Positions 13,596 to 20,971 of a DNA stretch of 20,971 nucleotides are shown here, piece after piece. A program made the position numbers and the translations under genes. A model generated the notes under the pieces. It worked only from the letters and a program-made list of their open reading frames with translations, was not told the DNA's origin and ran no database searches. The DNA is from Chloroflexota bacterium (GTDB taxonomy: Bacteria > Chloroflexota > Ktedonobacteria > Ktedonobacterales > Ktedonobacteraceae): contig CADDYT010000112.1 of the NCBI GenBank assembly GCA_902810755.1, positions 1 to 20,971 of the forward strand, written 5' to 3'. How positions within the stretch are numbered: the first letter of the stretch is position 1; every line of letters begins with the position of its first letter.

Positions 13596-15971
13596 ATGTC
13601 GGACGTAGATGCAAATACCAATACGAATTCACCCGGAATTACGGATACAACAGAAACAGCAGTAGAGCAAGAACAGATATGTGACTACTGTGGCGCGGTC
13701 AATGCGCCGCAGGCGCGCTTTTGCATGCACTGCGCCAGGCCTCTGGCCTCCTTGCTGACCGGCACGCTTCCGGTCGATACGCGGCTGGCCGGTCGCTACC
13801 GGCTCATCAATCGTATCGGTCAGGGCGGCATGGGAGCCGTCTATAAGGCCGCCGATACGCAACTGGATAACCGCCTGGTCGCCATCAAAGAGATGAGTAA
13901 AGCAGCAGTGCCGGAAGGCCAGGTCGAGGAGGCGGAGGCGGCTTTCGAGCGCGAAGCCCTCTTGCTCTCTAAACTCAAGCATCCGAATCTGCCGAGCATC
14001 CACGAGCATTTCACCGAAAATGATCGCTCGTATCTCGTCATGGACTTTATCGAGGGCGAGACGCTGGAACACTACCTGGAACATACGGGCGGCAAGCCCG
14101 TGCCGCTCAAGCTGGTCATCGGCTGGGCAGAGCAGTTGTGCGATGTCCTCAATTACCTGCACACACGCCAGCCCCCCATCATCTTTCGCGATCTCAAGCC
14201 CGGCAACGTGATGATCGATGAGGGCGGCCATGTCTTCCTTATCGACTTCGGCATTGCTCGCGTCTTCAAACCCGGCCAGTCACGCGACACCGTTGCGCTC
14301 GGCTCGCCCGGCTACGCGGCCCCCGAACAATATGGCAAGGCGCAAAGCACGCCGCAATCCGACATCTACAGCCTGGGCGCGCTGCTGCACCACCTGCTGA
14401 CCGGCCTTGACCCCAGCGAGCATCCCTTTTTCTTCGTTCCGGCCTCGTCCGTCAATCCCGAAGTCAATGCCAGCCTGGACGCGCTGCTGCAACAGATGGT
14501 GCAAATGGAGGTAGCGCGCCGCCCGGCCAGCGCAAAAGAGGTGCTGGAGCGGCTGCGCAACAGCGGGTCCGTCCCCACGACGCCCCCCACGCTCTCCTCG
14601 TCATCTTCATCAACGCCGATCAAGCTACAGACAAATAAGGAGACGGAGCGGCTGCTGGAGCAGGCACATACGCTGCGCCTGCAAAAGCGGTACAACGAGG
14701 CGGCCAATCTCTACGATCAAACGCTGCAACTGGATAGCAAGAACGCGCTGGCCTGGCAGGGCAAGGGCCTGACGCTCGGCCTGCGCTCGCGCCACCAGGA
14801 AGCGCTGTCCGCTTTTGAAAACGCGCTCAAAATGGACCCCAGACTGGCCGTCTCCTGGATCGGCAAAGGTACCGCGCTCAGCCGACTGGGCCGCAACCAG
14901 GAGGCGCTTAACGCCTTCGATGAGGCTCTGCACCTGGAGCCGAACAACGCCTCGGCATGGAACGGCAAAGGGGCTGTCCTCAGCGCGATGAAGCGGCCTA
15001 AAGATGCCCTCTACGCCTTCGATATGGCCCTGCGCTTCGATCCCCATCTGGCCGAGGCGTGGAACAATAAGGGCCTCGTCCTGCGCGAACTGAAGCGCAC
15101 CGGCGAGGCATTAGAGGCTTTCGAGCAGGCATTGAGCTACAATTCCGCGATTGCCACCGCCTGGAGCGGTAAAGGCAGCATCCTGCACGATATGGGGAAA
15201 CTGCGGCCCGCCCTCAACGCTTTCGAGCAGGCAGTGGCCATCAGCCCCCGGCTGGTCACCGCCTGGGAGGGTAAAGGCGCCGTTCTCTACGATCTGGGGC
15301 GCTACGACGAGGCTCTGCAGGCCTTCAAGGAGGCAGCCCGGCTGGACAGCAAGTATGCGCCCACCTTTTTCGGCATGGGCAATGTCTATTTTGCCCGCCA
15401 GCAATACGCGCAGGCGCTGGATATGCTTAATAAGGCTGTCTCCATCAACCCCCGTTACATGCGGGCGTGGGCAAAGCTCGGCAGCGTCTTCAATGTGCTG
15501 GGGCGACCCTATGACGCCCTCAGCGCCTATGACCGCGCCCTGAACATCGATGGCAGCTACATCCCCGCCCTCAACGGCAGGGCCAGCGTCCTCGCCGGGC
15601 TTGGTCGCTATCCCGAAGCCATCGCCGCCTACGAGCGTGTCCTGCGCGCCAATAACAACTTCGCCCCCGCCTGGAACGGCCTCGGCAATGCGTACTATCA
15701 CGTCAACAACTACGCCCTGGCCCTCCAGTCCTACGACCGCGCCCTGCAACTCAACGAGAAGATGCCCGGCGCCTGGCACAACAAGGCGCTCGTCCTTAAC
15801 CGCCTGAAACGCTATACGGAGGCGCTGGAAGCCGCCGAAAAGGCCATCCAGCTGCGTCCCGCCGATGCCGACAACTGGGACCGCAAAGCCGAGGCGCTCA
15901 AGGGCCTGCGGCGGCGCAAAGAGGCTCGCGAGGCCGAAGCCGAAGCCCGGCGCCTGCGCGGCAATCCTTAA
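13596..15971 (+). CDS. Zinc-ribbon, Ser/Thr protein kinase, TPR fusion protein
   Basis: 791 residues. Residues 28-48 form a zinc ribbon, CDYC...CMHC (C29, C32, C43, C46). The eukaryotic-type kinase domain spans about 67-323. It has the glycine loop GQGGMG (75-80), ATP-binding K98 (VAIKEM), catalytic loop FRDLKPGN (D179, N184), DFG (197-199) and APE (222-224). All key residues are kept; only the His of the usual HRD is Phe. A Ser/Thr/Pro linker (325-352) leads to 13 TPR units of 34 residues. No membrane helix is visible, unlike PknB-type sensors with PASTA domains, so it is probably cytosolic. TPRs likely select substrates or partners. The ATG lacks a ribosome-binding site. It converges on another TPR gene. 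The substrate is unknown. Confidence 0.93.
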   Translation: MSDVDANTNTNSPGITDTTETAVEQEQICDYCGAVNAPQARFCMHCARPLASLLTGTLPVDTRLAGRYRLINRIGQGGMGAVYKAADTQLDNRLVAIKEMSKAAVPEGQVEEAEAAFEREALLLSKLKHPNLPSIHEHFTENDRSYLVMDFIEGETLEHYLEHTGGKPVPLKLVIGWAEQLCDVLNYLHTRQPPIIFRDLKPGNVMIDEGGHVFLIDFGIARVFKPGQSRDTVALGSPGYAAPEQYGKAQSTPQSDIYSLGALLHHLLTGLDPSEHPFFFVPASSVNPEVNASLDALLQQMVQMEVARRPASAKEVLERLRNSGSVPTTPPTLSSSSSSTPIKLQTNKETERLLEQAHTLRLQKRYNEAANLYDQTLQLDSKNALAWQGKGLTLGLRSRHQEALSAFENALKMDPRLAVSWIGKGTALSRLGRNQEALNAFDEALHLEPNNASAWNGKGAVLSAMKRPKDALYAFDMALRFDPHLAEAWNNKGLVLRELKRTGEALEAFEQALSYNSAIATAWSGKGSILHDMGKLRPALNAFEQAVAISPRLVTAWEGKGAVLYDLGRYDEALQAFKEAARLDSKYAPTFFGMGNVYFARQQYAQALDMLNKAVSINPRYMRAWAKLGSVFNVLGRPYDALSAYDRALNIDGSYIPALNGRASVLAGLGRYPEAIAAYERVLRANNNFAPAWNGLGNAYYHVNNYALALQSYDRALQLNEKMPGAWHNKALVLNRLKRYTEALEAAEKAIQLRPADADNWDRKAEALKGLRRRKEAREAEAEARRLRGNP

Positions 15972-18160
15972 AACTTGAGCTTCTGTAATGTCTCCTGCGC
16001 TTTCTTGAGCGTCTCAGCGGTAATGCGGGCGTGCTGCTGCATACCATGCGACTGGAAAACACGCAGGGCCGCCTGATAGCAGGCAATGGCGCGTCCCAGA
16101 TTCTCCTGCCGCTCTCCTTCCTCGTTTGAAAGCGTGACATAGGCGTTGCCGCGATTATACTGCGTCAGCGCCCAGTCAACCGGAAACGTCTCATGGGTGT
16201 AGACCTGCAGGGCGTTGAGGTAGCAGGCAATGGCCCGCTGCTGATTGGCGCGCACATCATCCCCCGGCAGATTGCTGTAGACATTGCCCAGGTTGAGCTG
16301 AGCCGCCGCCCAGTCCACCGGCAGGCGCTCTCGTGTATAGACCTGCAACGCCTGTTCGTAACAGCTGATGGCCTTACGCAGGTTGGTCGCCCGATCTTCT
16401 CCCTGGCTGATACTGTAGGCGCTGCCCATGTTATAGTGCGCTCGCGCCCAGTCCAGCGGGAACTGCTCGCGCGTGTAGACCTGCAACGCCTGGTTGTAGC
16501 AGGCAATCGCTTTGCGCAAATTGGCCTGCTCATCTTCGCCGATCAGATTGTAATAGGTATTGCCCAGATTTATCTGCGCCCGCGCCCAGTCCAGCGGGAA
16601 CTGCTCGCGCGTGTAGACGCGCAGAGCGAGCTGGAAGCAGATGATAGCGCGTTCCAGGTTTGTCCTGCGCTCACCCGTGCGCAGCGTGGCATAAGCATTG
16701 CCCAGATTATTCTGCGCCGCCGCCCAGTCGATAGGGAAGGTATCGTAATCGTAGACGCGCAGGGCCGCTTCGTAGCAACTAATAGCGCGTTCCAGGTTGG
16801 CCTGTCGTTCCTGCCCATCGTTGCCGGGCAAATTACGATAGGCATTGCCCAGGTTATTCTGTGTCGCCGCCCAGTCGAAAGGGGTGGCCTCGCGGGTACG
16901 TACCTCTAAGGCCGCCTGGAAACAGGCAATCGCCTTGCGCAAATATCTCTGCCGCTCTTCGGGGCTGGCCCCGGTCAGCATGGCATAGGCGATGCCCAGG
17001 TTATTCTGCGCTCGCGCCCAGTCGGTCGGATACGCATTGAAGGTGTAGACCTGCAGGGCGGCCTGGAAACAGGCGATGGCCTGCTCAAGGTTCTGCTCCC
17101 TCTCGCCCACCAGCAGGTAGCTGTAGGCGCTGCCCAGGTTGTTCTGCGTGCGCGCCCACTCCGCCGGAAAACGCTCGCGCGTATAGACCTGCAAGGCGCG
17201 CCGGTAGCAGGCCACCGCCTGTTCCAGACTGCCCTGCTGATCGCCACCCGGCAGGTTGCGATAGGCATTGCCCAGATTGTTCTGCGTCGAGGCCCAGTCT
17301 GTCGGCGCTTGCTCAGGTGTATAGACCTGCAGCGACTGCTCATAGCAGGCAATGGCGCGTTGCAGGTTGACGCGCCGGTCGCCGCCCGGCAGGTCGCTAT
17401 ACGCATTGCCCAGGTTATGATAGGTCGCCGCCCACAGCATGGGAAACGCCTCGCGCGTATGCACGCGCAGAGCGGCTTCAAAGCAGGCGATGGCGCGCTC
17501 GATATTGCCCTGCCGCTCGCTGCCCGGCAACATGCTACAGGCCGTTCCCAGATTATGCTGCGTAATCGCCCATGCCTCTGGATATTCCTGCTCGCTATAG
17601 AAACGCAGCGCCGCCTCGTAGCAGGCCACAGCCTGTTCCAGGCAGACCTGCGGCTCCGAGACGCCGCGAGCCAGATCACAGTAAATATTGCCCAGATTGT
17701 TCTGAAGGCGCGCCCACTCCTCCGTGTGCGCCCCATCTTCATATACGTGCAAGGCTGCCTCATAGCAGGCAATGGCAGCCTGTAAGTGCGCCTGACGCTT
17801 GCCGCTCAACAGCTTGCGATAGACCGTTCCCAGATTGACCTGCGTCGCCGCCCAATCCTGTGGTGAGACCGGCGGCGTGTCTACCGTCAGCGCCGCTTTA
17901 TAGCAGGCAATGGCCCGCATCAGGTTCCCCTCGCTATCTCCCTGCGACAGCTTGCGGTAGGCATCGCCCAGGTGGTGCTGTGTCGCCGCCCACTCAACCG
18001 GGCAACCTTCGCGATCATAGCCCTCCAGCGCAGCCTGAAAGCAGGCGATGGCCCGCAACAGATTCTCCTGCCTGTCTCCCTCCTGCAAGCCGCTATATTC
18101 CACACCCAGCTTATACTGTCTGTCAGCAGCTTCACGATTCTGCACCGGTTTCTCAATCAT
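15968..18160 (-). CDS. Large TPR-like repeat protein, 15 units of about 46 residues
   Basis: 730 residues; ATG 18160 with GAGGAG 8 bases upstream on its strand. Nearly the whole protein is a tandem array with a period of about 46 residues, longer than the 34 of standard TPR. The consensus is WAxTQNNLGNAYxxL, then a variable Gly/Asp loop, then NLxxAIACYxAALQVYTREx, then FPxD. I count about 15 units, two or three with short insertions. Each unit keeps one Cys in AIACY/F. The C-terminus ends with a Lys-rich helix. No enzymatic, membrane or DNA-binding domain is visible. Similar long-period TPRs occur next to CHAT or NB-ARC domains in other bacteria, but none is here. It is likely a scaffold. Its stop overlaps that of the kinase gene by 4 bp. 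Confidence 0.88.
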   Translation of the reverse strand: MIEKPVQNREAADRQYKLGVEYSGLQEGDRQENLLRAIACFQAALEGYDREGCPVEWAATQHHLGDAYRKLSQGDSEGNLMRAIACYKAALTVDTPPVSPQDWAATQVNLGTVYRKLLSGKRQAHLQAAIACYEAALHVYEDGAHTEEWARLQNNLGNIYCDLARGVSEPQVCLEQAVACYEAALRFYSEQEYPEAWAITQHNLGTACSMLPGSERQGNIERAIACFEAALRVHTREAFPMLWAATYHNLGNAYSDLPGGDRRVNLQRAIACYEQSLQVYTPEQAPTDWASTQNNLGNAYRNLPGGDQQGSLEQAVACYRRALQVYTRERFPAEWARTQNNLGSAYSYLLVGEREQNLEQAIACFQAALQVYTFNAYPTDWARAQNNLGIAYAMLTGASPEERQRYLRKAIACFQAALEVRTREATPFDWAATQNNLGNAYRNLPGNDGQERQANLERAISCYEAALRVYDYDTFPIDWAAAQNNLGNAYATLRTGERRTNLERAIICFQLALRVYTREQFPLDWARAQINLGNTYYNLIGEDEQANLRKAIACYNQALQVYTREQFPLDWARAHYNMGSAYSISQGEDRATNLRKAISCYEQALQVYTRERLPVDWAAAQLNLGNVYSNLPGDDVRANQQRAIACYLNALQVYTHETFPVDWALTQYNRGNAYVTLSNEEGERQENLGRAIACYQAALRVFQSHGMQQHARITAETLKKAQETLQKLKF
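15968..18160 (-). repeat. 138-bp-period repeat array in the TPR gene
   Basis: The DNA mirrors the protein repeat: segments encoding GNAY...AIACY...LQVYTRE recur about every 138 bp with high similarity, for example near 16440-16480 and 16570-16620. Such similarity allows recombination between units, so copy number may differ between strains. Confidence 0.7.
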
Positions 18161-18206
18161 GCGTCATGCTCCTCTCCGGCTCCAACATTTCCAACAAATC
18201 CTTCAT
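18153..18206 (-). CDS. Possible 17-codon upstream ORF overlapping the TPR gene start
   Basis: On the minus strand ATG 18206 opens a frame reading MKDLLEMLEPERSMTHD, then TGA at 18155-18153. It has AGGGAAG about 5 bases upstream. Its stop lies just inside the TPR gene (start 18160), an 8-nt overlap that would fit translational coupling. It is short and could be chance. Confidence 0.25.
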   Translation of the reverse strand: MKDLLEMLEPERSMTHD

Positions 18207-18268
18207 GATGACTTCCCTGAACGTTCATCACTACGCCTTCCGAATGCCATGAGAAAGCAGCACCGACC

Positions 18269-18354
18269 GGTCATACCGAACGCAGCGAAGAATCCGAGGT
18301 GTCCGCGCGGACAGCGTGGCCCACCCGGAACTCTTCGCTGCACTCAGCATGACC
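18269..18354. repeat. REP/MITE-like imperfect inverted repeat, 86 bp
   Basis: The outer arms GGTCAT/ATGACC (18269-18274/18349-18354) are followed inward by a perfect 10-bp pair, GCAGCGAAGA (18282-18291) with TCTTCGCTGC (18332-18341). Next comes TCCGaGGTG with CACCCGGA. A small palindrome GTCCGCGCGGAC sits at the tip (18301-18312). The arm motif GTCAT..C..GCGAAGAAT resembles a class of dispersed palindromic repeats seen in many bacterial genomes. Only one copy is in this window. Confidence 0.6.
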
Positions 18355-18645
18355 TATCCGGGTATCCTTTTTCATAGCATGGGAAAATATGAAGATGCAC
18401 TCTGTGGTAGAGGTGAAATATCTCTGACAAGGGTTCCATCGCTTTCAAGCTGCGTCGCAAAGTCATATATCAATGCATCTGCTTGAGTTTAAGTTTACGG
18501 ATAAATGTCCCATCTGTCAATAGCTGAGACATGTTTCTCGTCCAAATTGACTGGCGCCGGGAAAGGGGAATAAAACAGCGGCTCACGTTGTAATCATTTT
18601 TAGAGGGAGCAATTTCCTGCCCGCTGTTTCAGTGCGCCTCTTTTG

Positions 18646-18675
18646 TTGACGTTCGTGATTTGCCCTGATTATACT
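18646..18675 (+). promoter_or_regulatory. Promoter of ftsH
   Basis: -35 TTGACG (18646-18651), 18-bp spacer, -10 TATACT (18670-18675), each 5 of 6 to consensus. Transcription would begin near 18682, giving a ~220-nt leader before ftsH. Confidence 0.65.
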
Positions 18676-18901
18676 ATCTGCAAAAGGGTTCTGCGTGCGC
18701 GGTTCACGTATCCTGTTCTGACTCATGCAACGTCTTGAAAGTAGGGATAGTCCTCATAACTTTGAGGTAATCTGAAACGTATTTCTATCGTACAACAAGT
18801 AATGCTCCTGTTTCTCGTCTGCTTTAAGAAGAGAAACGGTTAAGATAGAGAAATAGCGAGGGTATCTGGGAAGGGTACCCGTAAGAAAGAGGTCTGAATA
18901 C

Positions 18902-20935
18902 ATGGAAAATCAGGCTCAAAGGATGCGAGGGAAGCCAGGGAAGGCATGGCTCTGGCCCTGGCTGTACCAGCGCAATCCGAACGATGGGCCGAACGGCGCG
19001 CCCCGCCCTGGCAATAACGGGAACGGCGGCAGCGGCAACGGGGGCGGGTCTAACGGGCCTAATGCCACCTCCCTCATCATCCGTTCGCTGCTCCTCGTCG
19101 GTGTTCTGTTACTCGGCTGGTACCTCTTCCAGTACTTCACATCCGGTTCTAACAGTAACAATTCTAATGTAATCGAAGTCCCGTACAGCACGTTCTACCA
19201 GCAGGTTGAAGACAACAACGTCAAAAGCGTGGTCTTCCAGGGGCAGGACGCGACAGGTACGTTTTATAAACCGGTGACAGTCACGGATAGCAATGGCAAC
19301 ACGAAAAGCGGGACGCAGTTCCACTTCACGCAGTTACCCAACGGCGACCCAACGCTGACGAACCTGCTCATCAGCCATCACGTGAATTTCCAGGCTCAGC
19401 CGAGCAATGATAACAACCTGTTCCTCACGATCCTCGAAGACTTTGTCCCCTGGATCTTCCTGATTGCGCTCTTCCTCTGGATTATGCGCAGGGCCACGCA
19501 GGGACAGCAAAACATCTTCAGCTTCGGCAAGAGTAAGGCCAGACTCATTCTGGAAGACCGGCCCAGCACGACGTTCGCCGATGTGGCGGGCGTGGACGAG
19601 GCGAAGAACGACCTCGTTGAGGTGGTAGAGTTCCTGAAGACGCCGGGTAAATTCCAGCGGCTGGGCGGCAAGATTCCGCGCGGCGTGCTGCTGGTTGGCC
19701 CTCCGGGAACCGGCAAGACGCTCTTAGCGCGCGCCGTCGCCGGGGAAGCAGGGGTGCCATTCTTCTCGATGAGCGGCTCCGAGTTTGTCGAAGTGCTGGT
19801 CGGCGTGGGCGCCAGCCGCGTGCGCGACCTGTTCGAGCAGGCCAAGAAAGCCGCGCCCAGTATCATCTTCATCGACGAAATCGATGCCGTCGGTCGCCAG
19901 CGCGGCTCCAGCATCAACAGCAACGACGAACGCGAGCAAACGCTCAACCAGTTGCTTGTCGAAATGGACGGCTTCGATGCCCGGCAAGCGGTTGTGGTGA
20001 TTGCCGCCACCAACCGGCCCGATGGGCTGGACAAAGCCCTGCTGCGCCCCGGTCGCTTCGACCGCCGCGTCACCGTTGACCGGCCCGACTGGAACGGTCG
20101 CCTGGCCATCCTGAAGATTCACACACGAGACGTGCCTCTGGCCGACGATGTTGATCTGATCACCATTGCGCGCGCCACCCCCGGCATGGTTGGAGCCGAT
20201 CTTGCCAACCTCGTCAACGAGGCCGCCCTGCTCGCCGCCCGTCGTAACCTCGACGCGGTGACGCAGAACTGCTTCGATGAGGCCCTGGATAAGATCCTTA
20301 TCGGCGCCGAACGCCCGTTGATCCTGACGGAAGATGATCTCAACGTCGTCGCCTATCACGAGGGCGGTCACGCGCTGACTGGTCTGCTGACCGAGCATGT
20401 CGACCCGGTAACAAAGGTCACGATTGTGCCGCGCGGGCAGGCGCTGGGCGTCACGCAGTACACGCCGCTCGATGATCGCTACAACTACTCGAAAGAGTAT
20501 CTGGAAGCGCAGCTGGTCACGGCCCTCGGCGGGCGCGCGGCTGAAGAGGTCGCGATTGGCCGCATCACAACGGGCGCGGAGAACGACCTGCAGCGCGTCA
20601 CCAGCATCGCGCGCCAGATGGTCACACGCTGGGGCATGAGCGAACGCCTGGGAACCATCTCCTACAGCGAGCGCGAGGACCCGTTCAGCGGCACCGCGCT
20701 GGCCACCGGCGGGCGCGAGTACAGCGAGAAGACGGCTGCCCTCATCGATGAAGAGGTCGACCGCATCGTCAAGTGGGCCTACAACAAGGCCGTCAGCCTG
20801 CTGACGGAACACCGCGCCACACTTGACCGCATCGCTCAGGCCCTGCGCCTCTACGAAACCATCGATGCGAAACAATTGCGCGAAATCATGATCGAGACCG
20901 GCGCCATCGAAGCCGCACCGGCCTCCTACCAGTAA
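18902..20935 (+). CDS. ftsH: ATP-dependent membrane zinc metalloprotease FtsH
   Basis: 677 residues from ATG 18902, with AAGAGG at 18887-18892. FtsH extracts and degrades misassembled membrane proteins and selected regulators. Residues 1-56 are a Trp-containing then Gly/Asn-rich N-terminal extension. Membrane helices are at about 57-79 and 176-197, with an extracytoplasmic domain between. The AAA+ domain has Walker A GPPGTGKT (266-273), Walker B IIFIDEID (D325, E326) and the second region of homology [19 protein letters not shown]. The protease domain has the zinc motif HEGGH (H486, H490) and the later NDLQRVT segment that supplies the third ligand. All catalytic residues are present. The C-terminal tail is short. 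It appears to be a single-gene unit with its own promoter. Confidence 0.97.
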   Translation: MENQAQRMRGKPGKAWLWPWLYQRNPNDGPNGAPRPGNNGNGGSGNGGGSNGPNATSLIIRSLLLVGVLLLGWYLFQYFTSGSNSNNSNVIEVPYSTFYQQVEDNNVKSVVFQGQDATGTFYKPVTVTDSNGNTKSGTQFHFTQLPNGDPTLTNLLISHHVNFQAQPSNDNNLFLTILEDFVPWIFLIALFLWIMRRATQGQQNIFSFGKSKARLILEDRPSTTFADVAGVDEAKNDLVEVVEFLKTPGKFQRLGGKIPRGVLLVGPPGTGKTLLARAVAGEAGVPFFSMSGSEFVEVLVGVGASRVRDLFEQAKKAAPSIIFIDEIDAVGRQRGSSINSNDEREQTLNQLLVEMDGFDARQAVVVIAATNRPDGLDKALLRPGRFDRRVTVDRPDWNGRLAILKIHTRDVPLADDVDLITIARATPGMVGADLANLVNEAALLAARRNLDAVTQNCFDEALDKILIGAERPLILTEDDLNVVAYHEGGHALTGLLTEHVDPVTKVTIVPRGQALGVTQYTPLDDRYNYSKEYLEAQLVTALGGRAAEEVAIGRITTGAENDLQRVTSIARQMVTRWGMSERLGTISYSEREDPFSGTALATGGREYSEKTAALIDEEVDRIVKWAYNKAVSLLTEHRATLDRIAQALRLYETIDAKQLREIMIETGAIEAAPASYQ

Positions 20936-20971
20936 AATGTATACGATAGAATGCTAAAGAGGCGGGCTGCC
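20936..20971 (+). other. Sequence after ftsH
   Basis: Only 36 bases remain after the ftsH stop. No terminator or new gene start can be recognised in them. Confidence 0.5.

Larger units (their letters stand above)
18161..18901 (+). promoter_or_regulatory. Long intergenic region and ftsH leader
   Basis: This 741-bp region separates the divergent TPR gene and ftsH. It holds the hairpin repeat at 18269-18354 and an inverted repeat AAACAGCGG/CCGCTGTTT (18573-18581/18621-18629). The ftsH promoter (18646-18675) follows. In the predicted leader there is a GTTTCTC/GAGAAAC hairpin (18810-18816/18831-18837) and a small GGGTA/TACCC stem (18860-18864/18876-18880). It is AT-richer than the genes. No protein-coding gene apart from the possible upstream ORF was supported. 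Confidence 0.5.

Noticed and set aside
13596..14570. Kinase suspected to be a pseudokinase because HRD is FRD
   Set aside because: The catalytic Asp179, Lys98, Asn184, DFG and APE are all intact. The His position is known to tolerate other residues in active kinases.
15968..18160. The regular 138-bp repeats as a possible CRISPR or satellite array
   Set aside because: The repeats are in frame, diverged, and encode a continuous TPR-like protein with a start, a ribosome-binding site and a stop.

Overview
The window looks like a stretch of a bacterial chromosome rich in core genes, with moderately high GC. It most likely comes from a Chloroflexota member close to Ktedonobacteria. That assignment is an inference. 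It rests on a soluble zinc-ribbon/Ser-Thr kinase/TPR fusion, a second very large TPR protein built on a 46-residue period, a type-4 Fe-S uracil-DNA glycosylase, GTG starts in the translation genes, and a dispersed hairpin repeat. No phage, plasmid, CRISPR or insertion-sequence gene was found.

Left part (1-4250): the tail of tuf (EF-Tu), then rpmG, secE, nusG, rplK, rplA, rplJ and rplL, all on the plus strand. The rplJL pair has its own consensus-like promoter (TTTACA-17-TACAAT). Its ~250-nt leader contains an intrinsic terminator, and the 5' end of the transcript can compete with that terminator. This is an L10-type attenuator that can be read directly in the sequence. rplL ends in a strong 19-bp hairpin and is not followed by rpoBC.

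Middle left (4250-8450): a strong promoter drives rpsO and pnp. They are separated by a 549-bp gap whose central 360 bases hold only about 8% T and many ACAG motifs. PNPase carries a ~115-residue Arg/Gly/Tyr-rich tail encoded by 45-bp tandem repeats. After a terminator pair comes a type-4 uracil-DNA glycosylase ending in QLSLF, a beta-clamp-binding-like motif.

Middle (8450-13517): on the minus strand lie an uncharacterised 177-aa protein with a palindromic operator-like site upstream, and a class A penicillin-binding protein. Divergent from these are a small two-helix membrane protein and rsmA (16S rRNA dimethyltransferase).

Right part (13518-20971): a probably leaderless gene for a zinc-ribbon/kinase/13-TPR protein converges on a minus-strand gene for a 15-repeat TPR protein, and their stop codons overlap by 4 bp. 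A 740-bp intergenic region follows, with a REP/MITE-like hairpin and a good promoter, and then ftsH (membrane AAA+ zinc protease). The theme is translation, RNA turnover, envelope growth and quality control. The kinase/TPR convergent pair is the least explained part.
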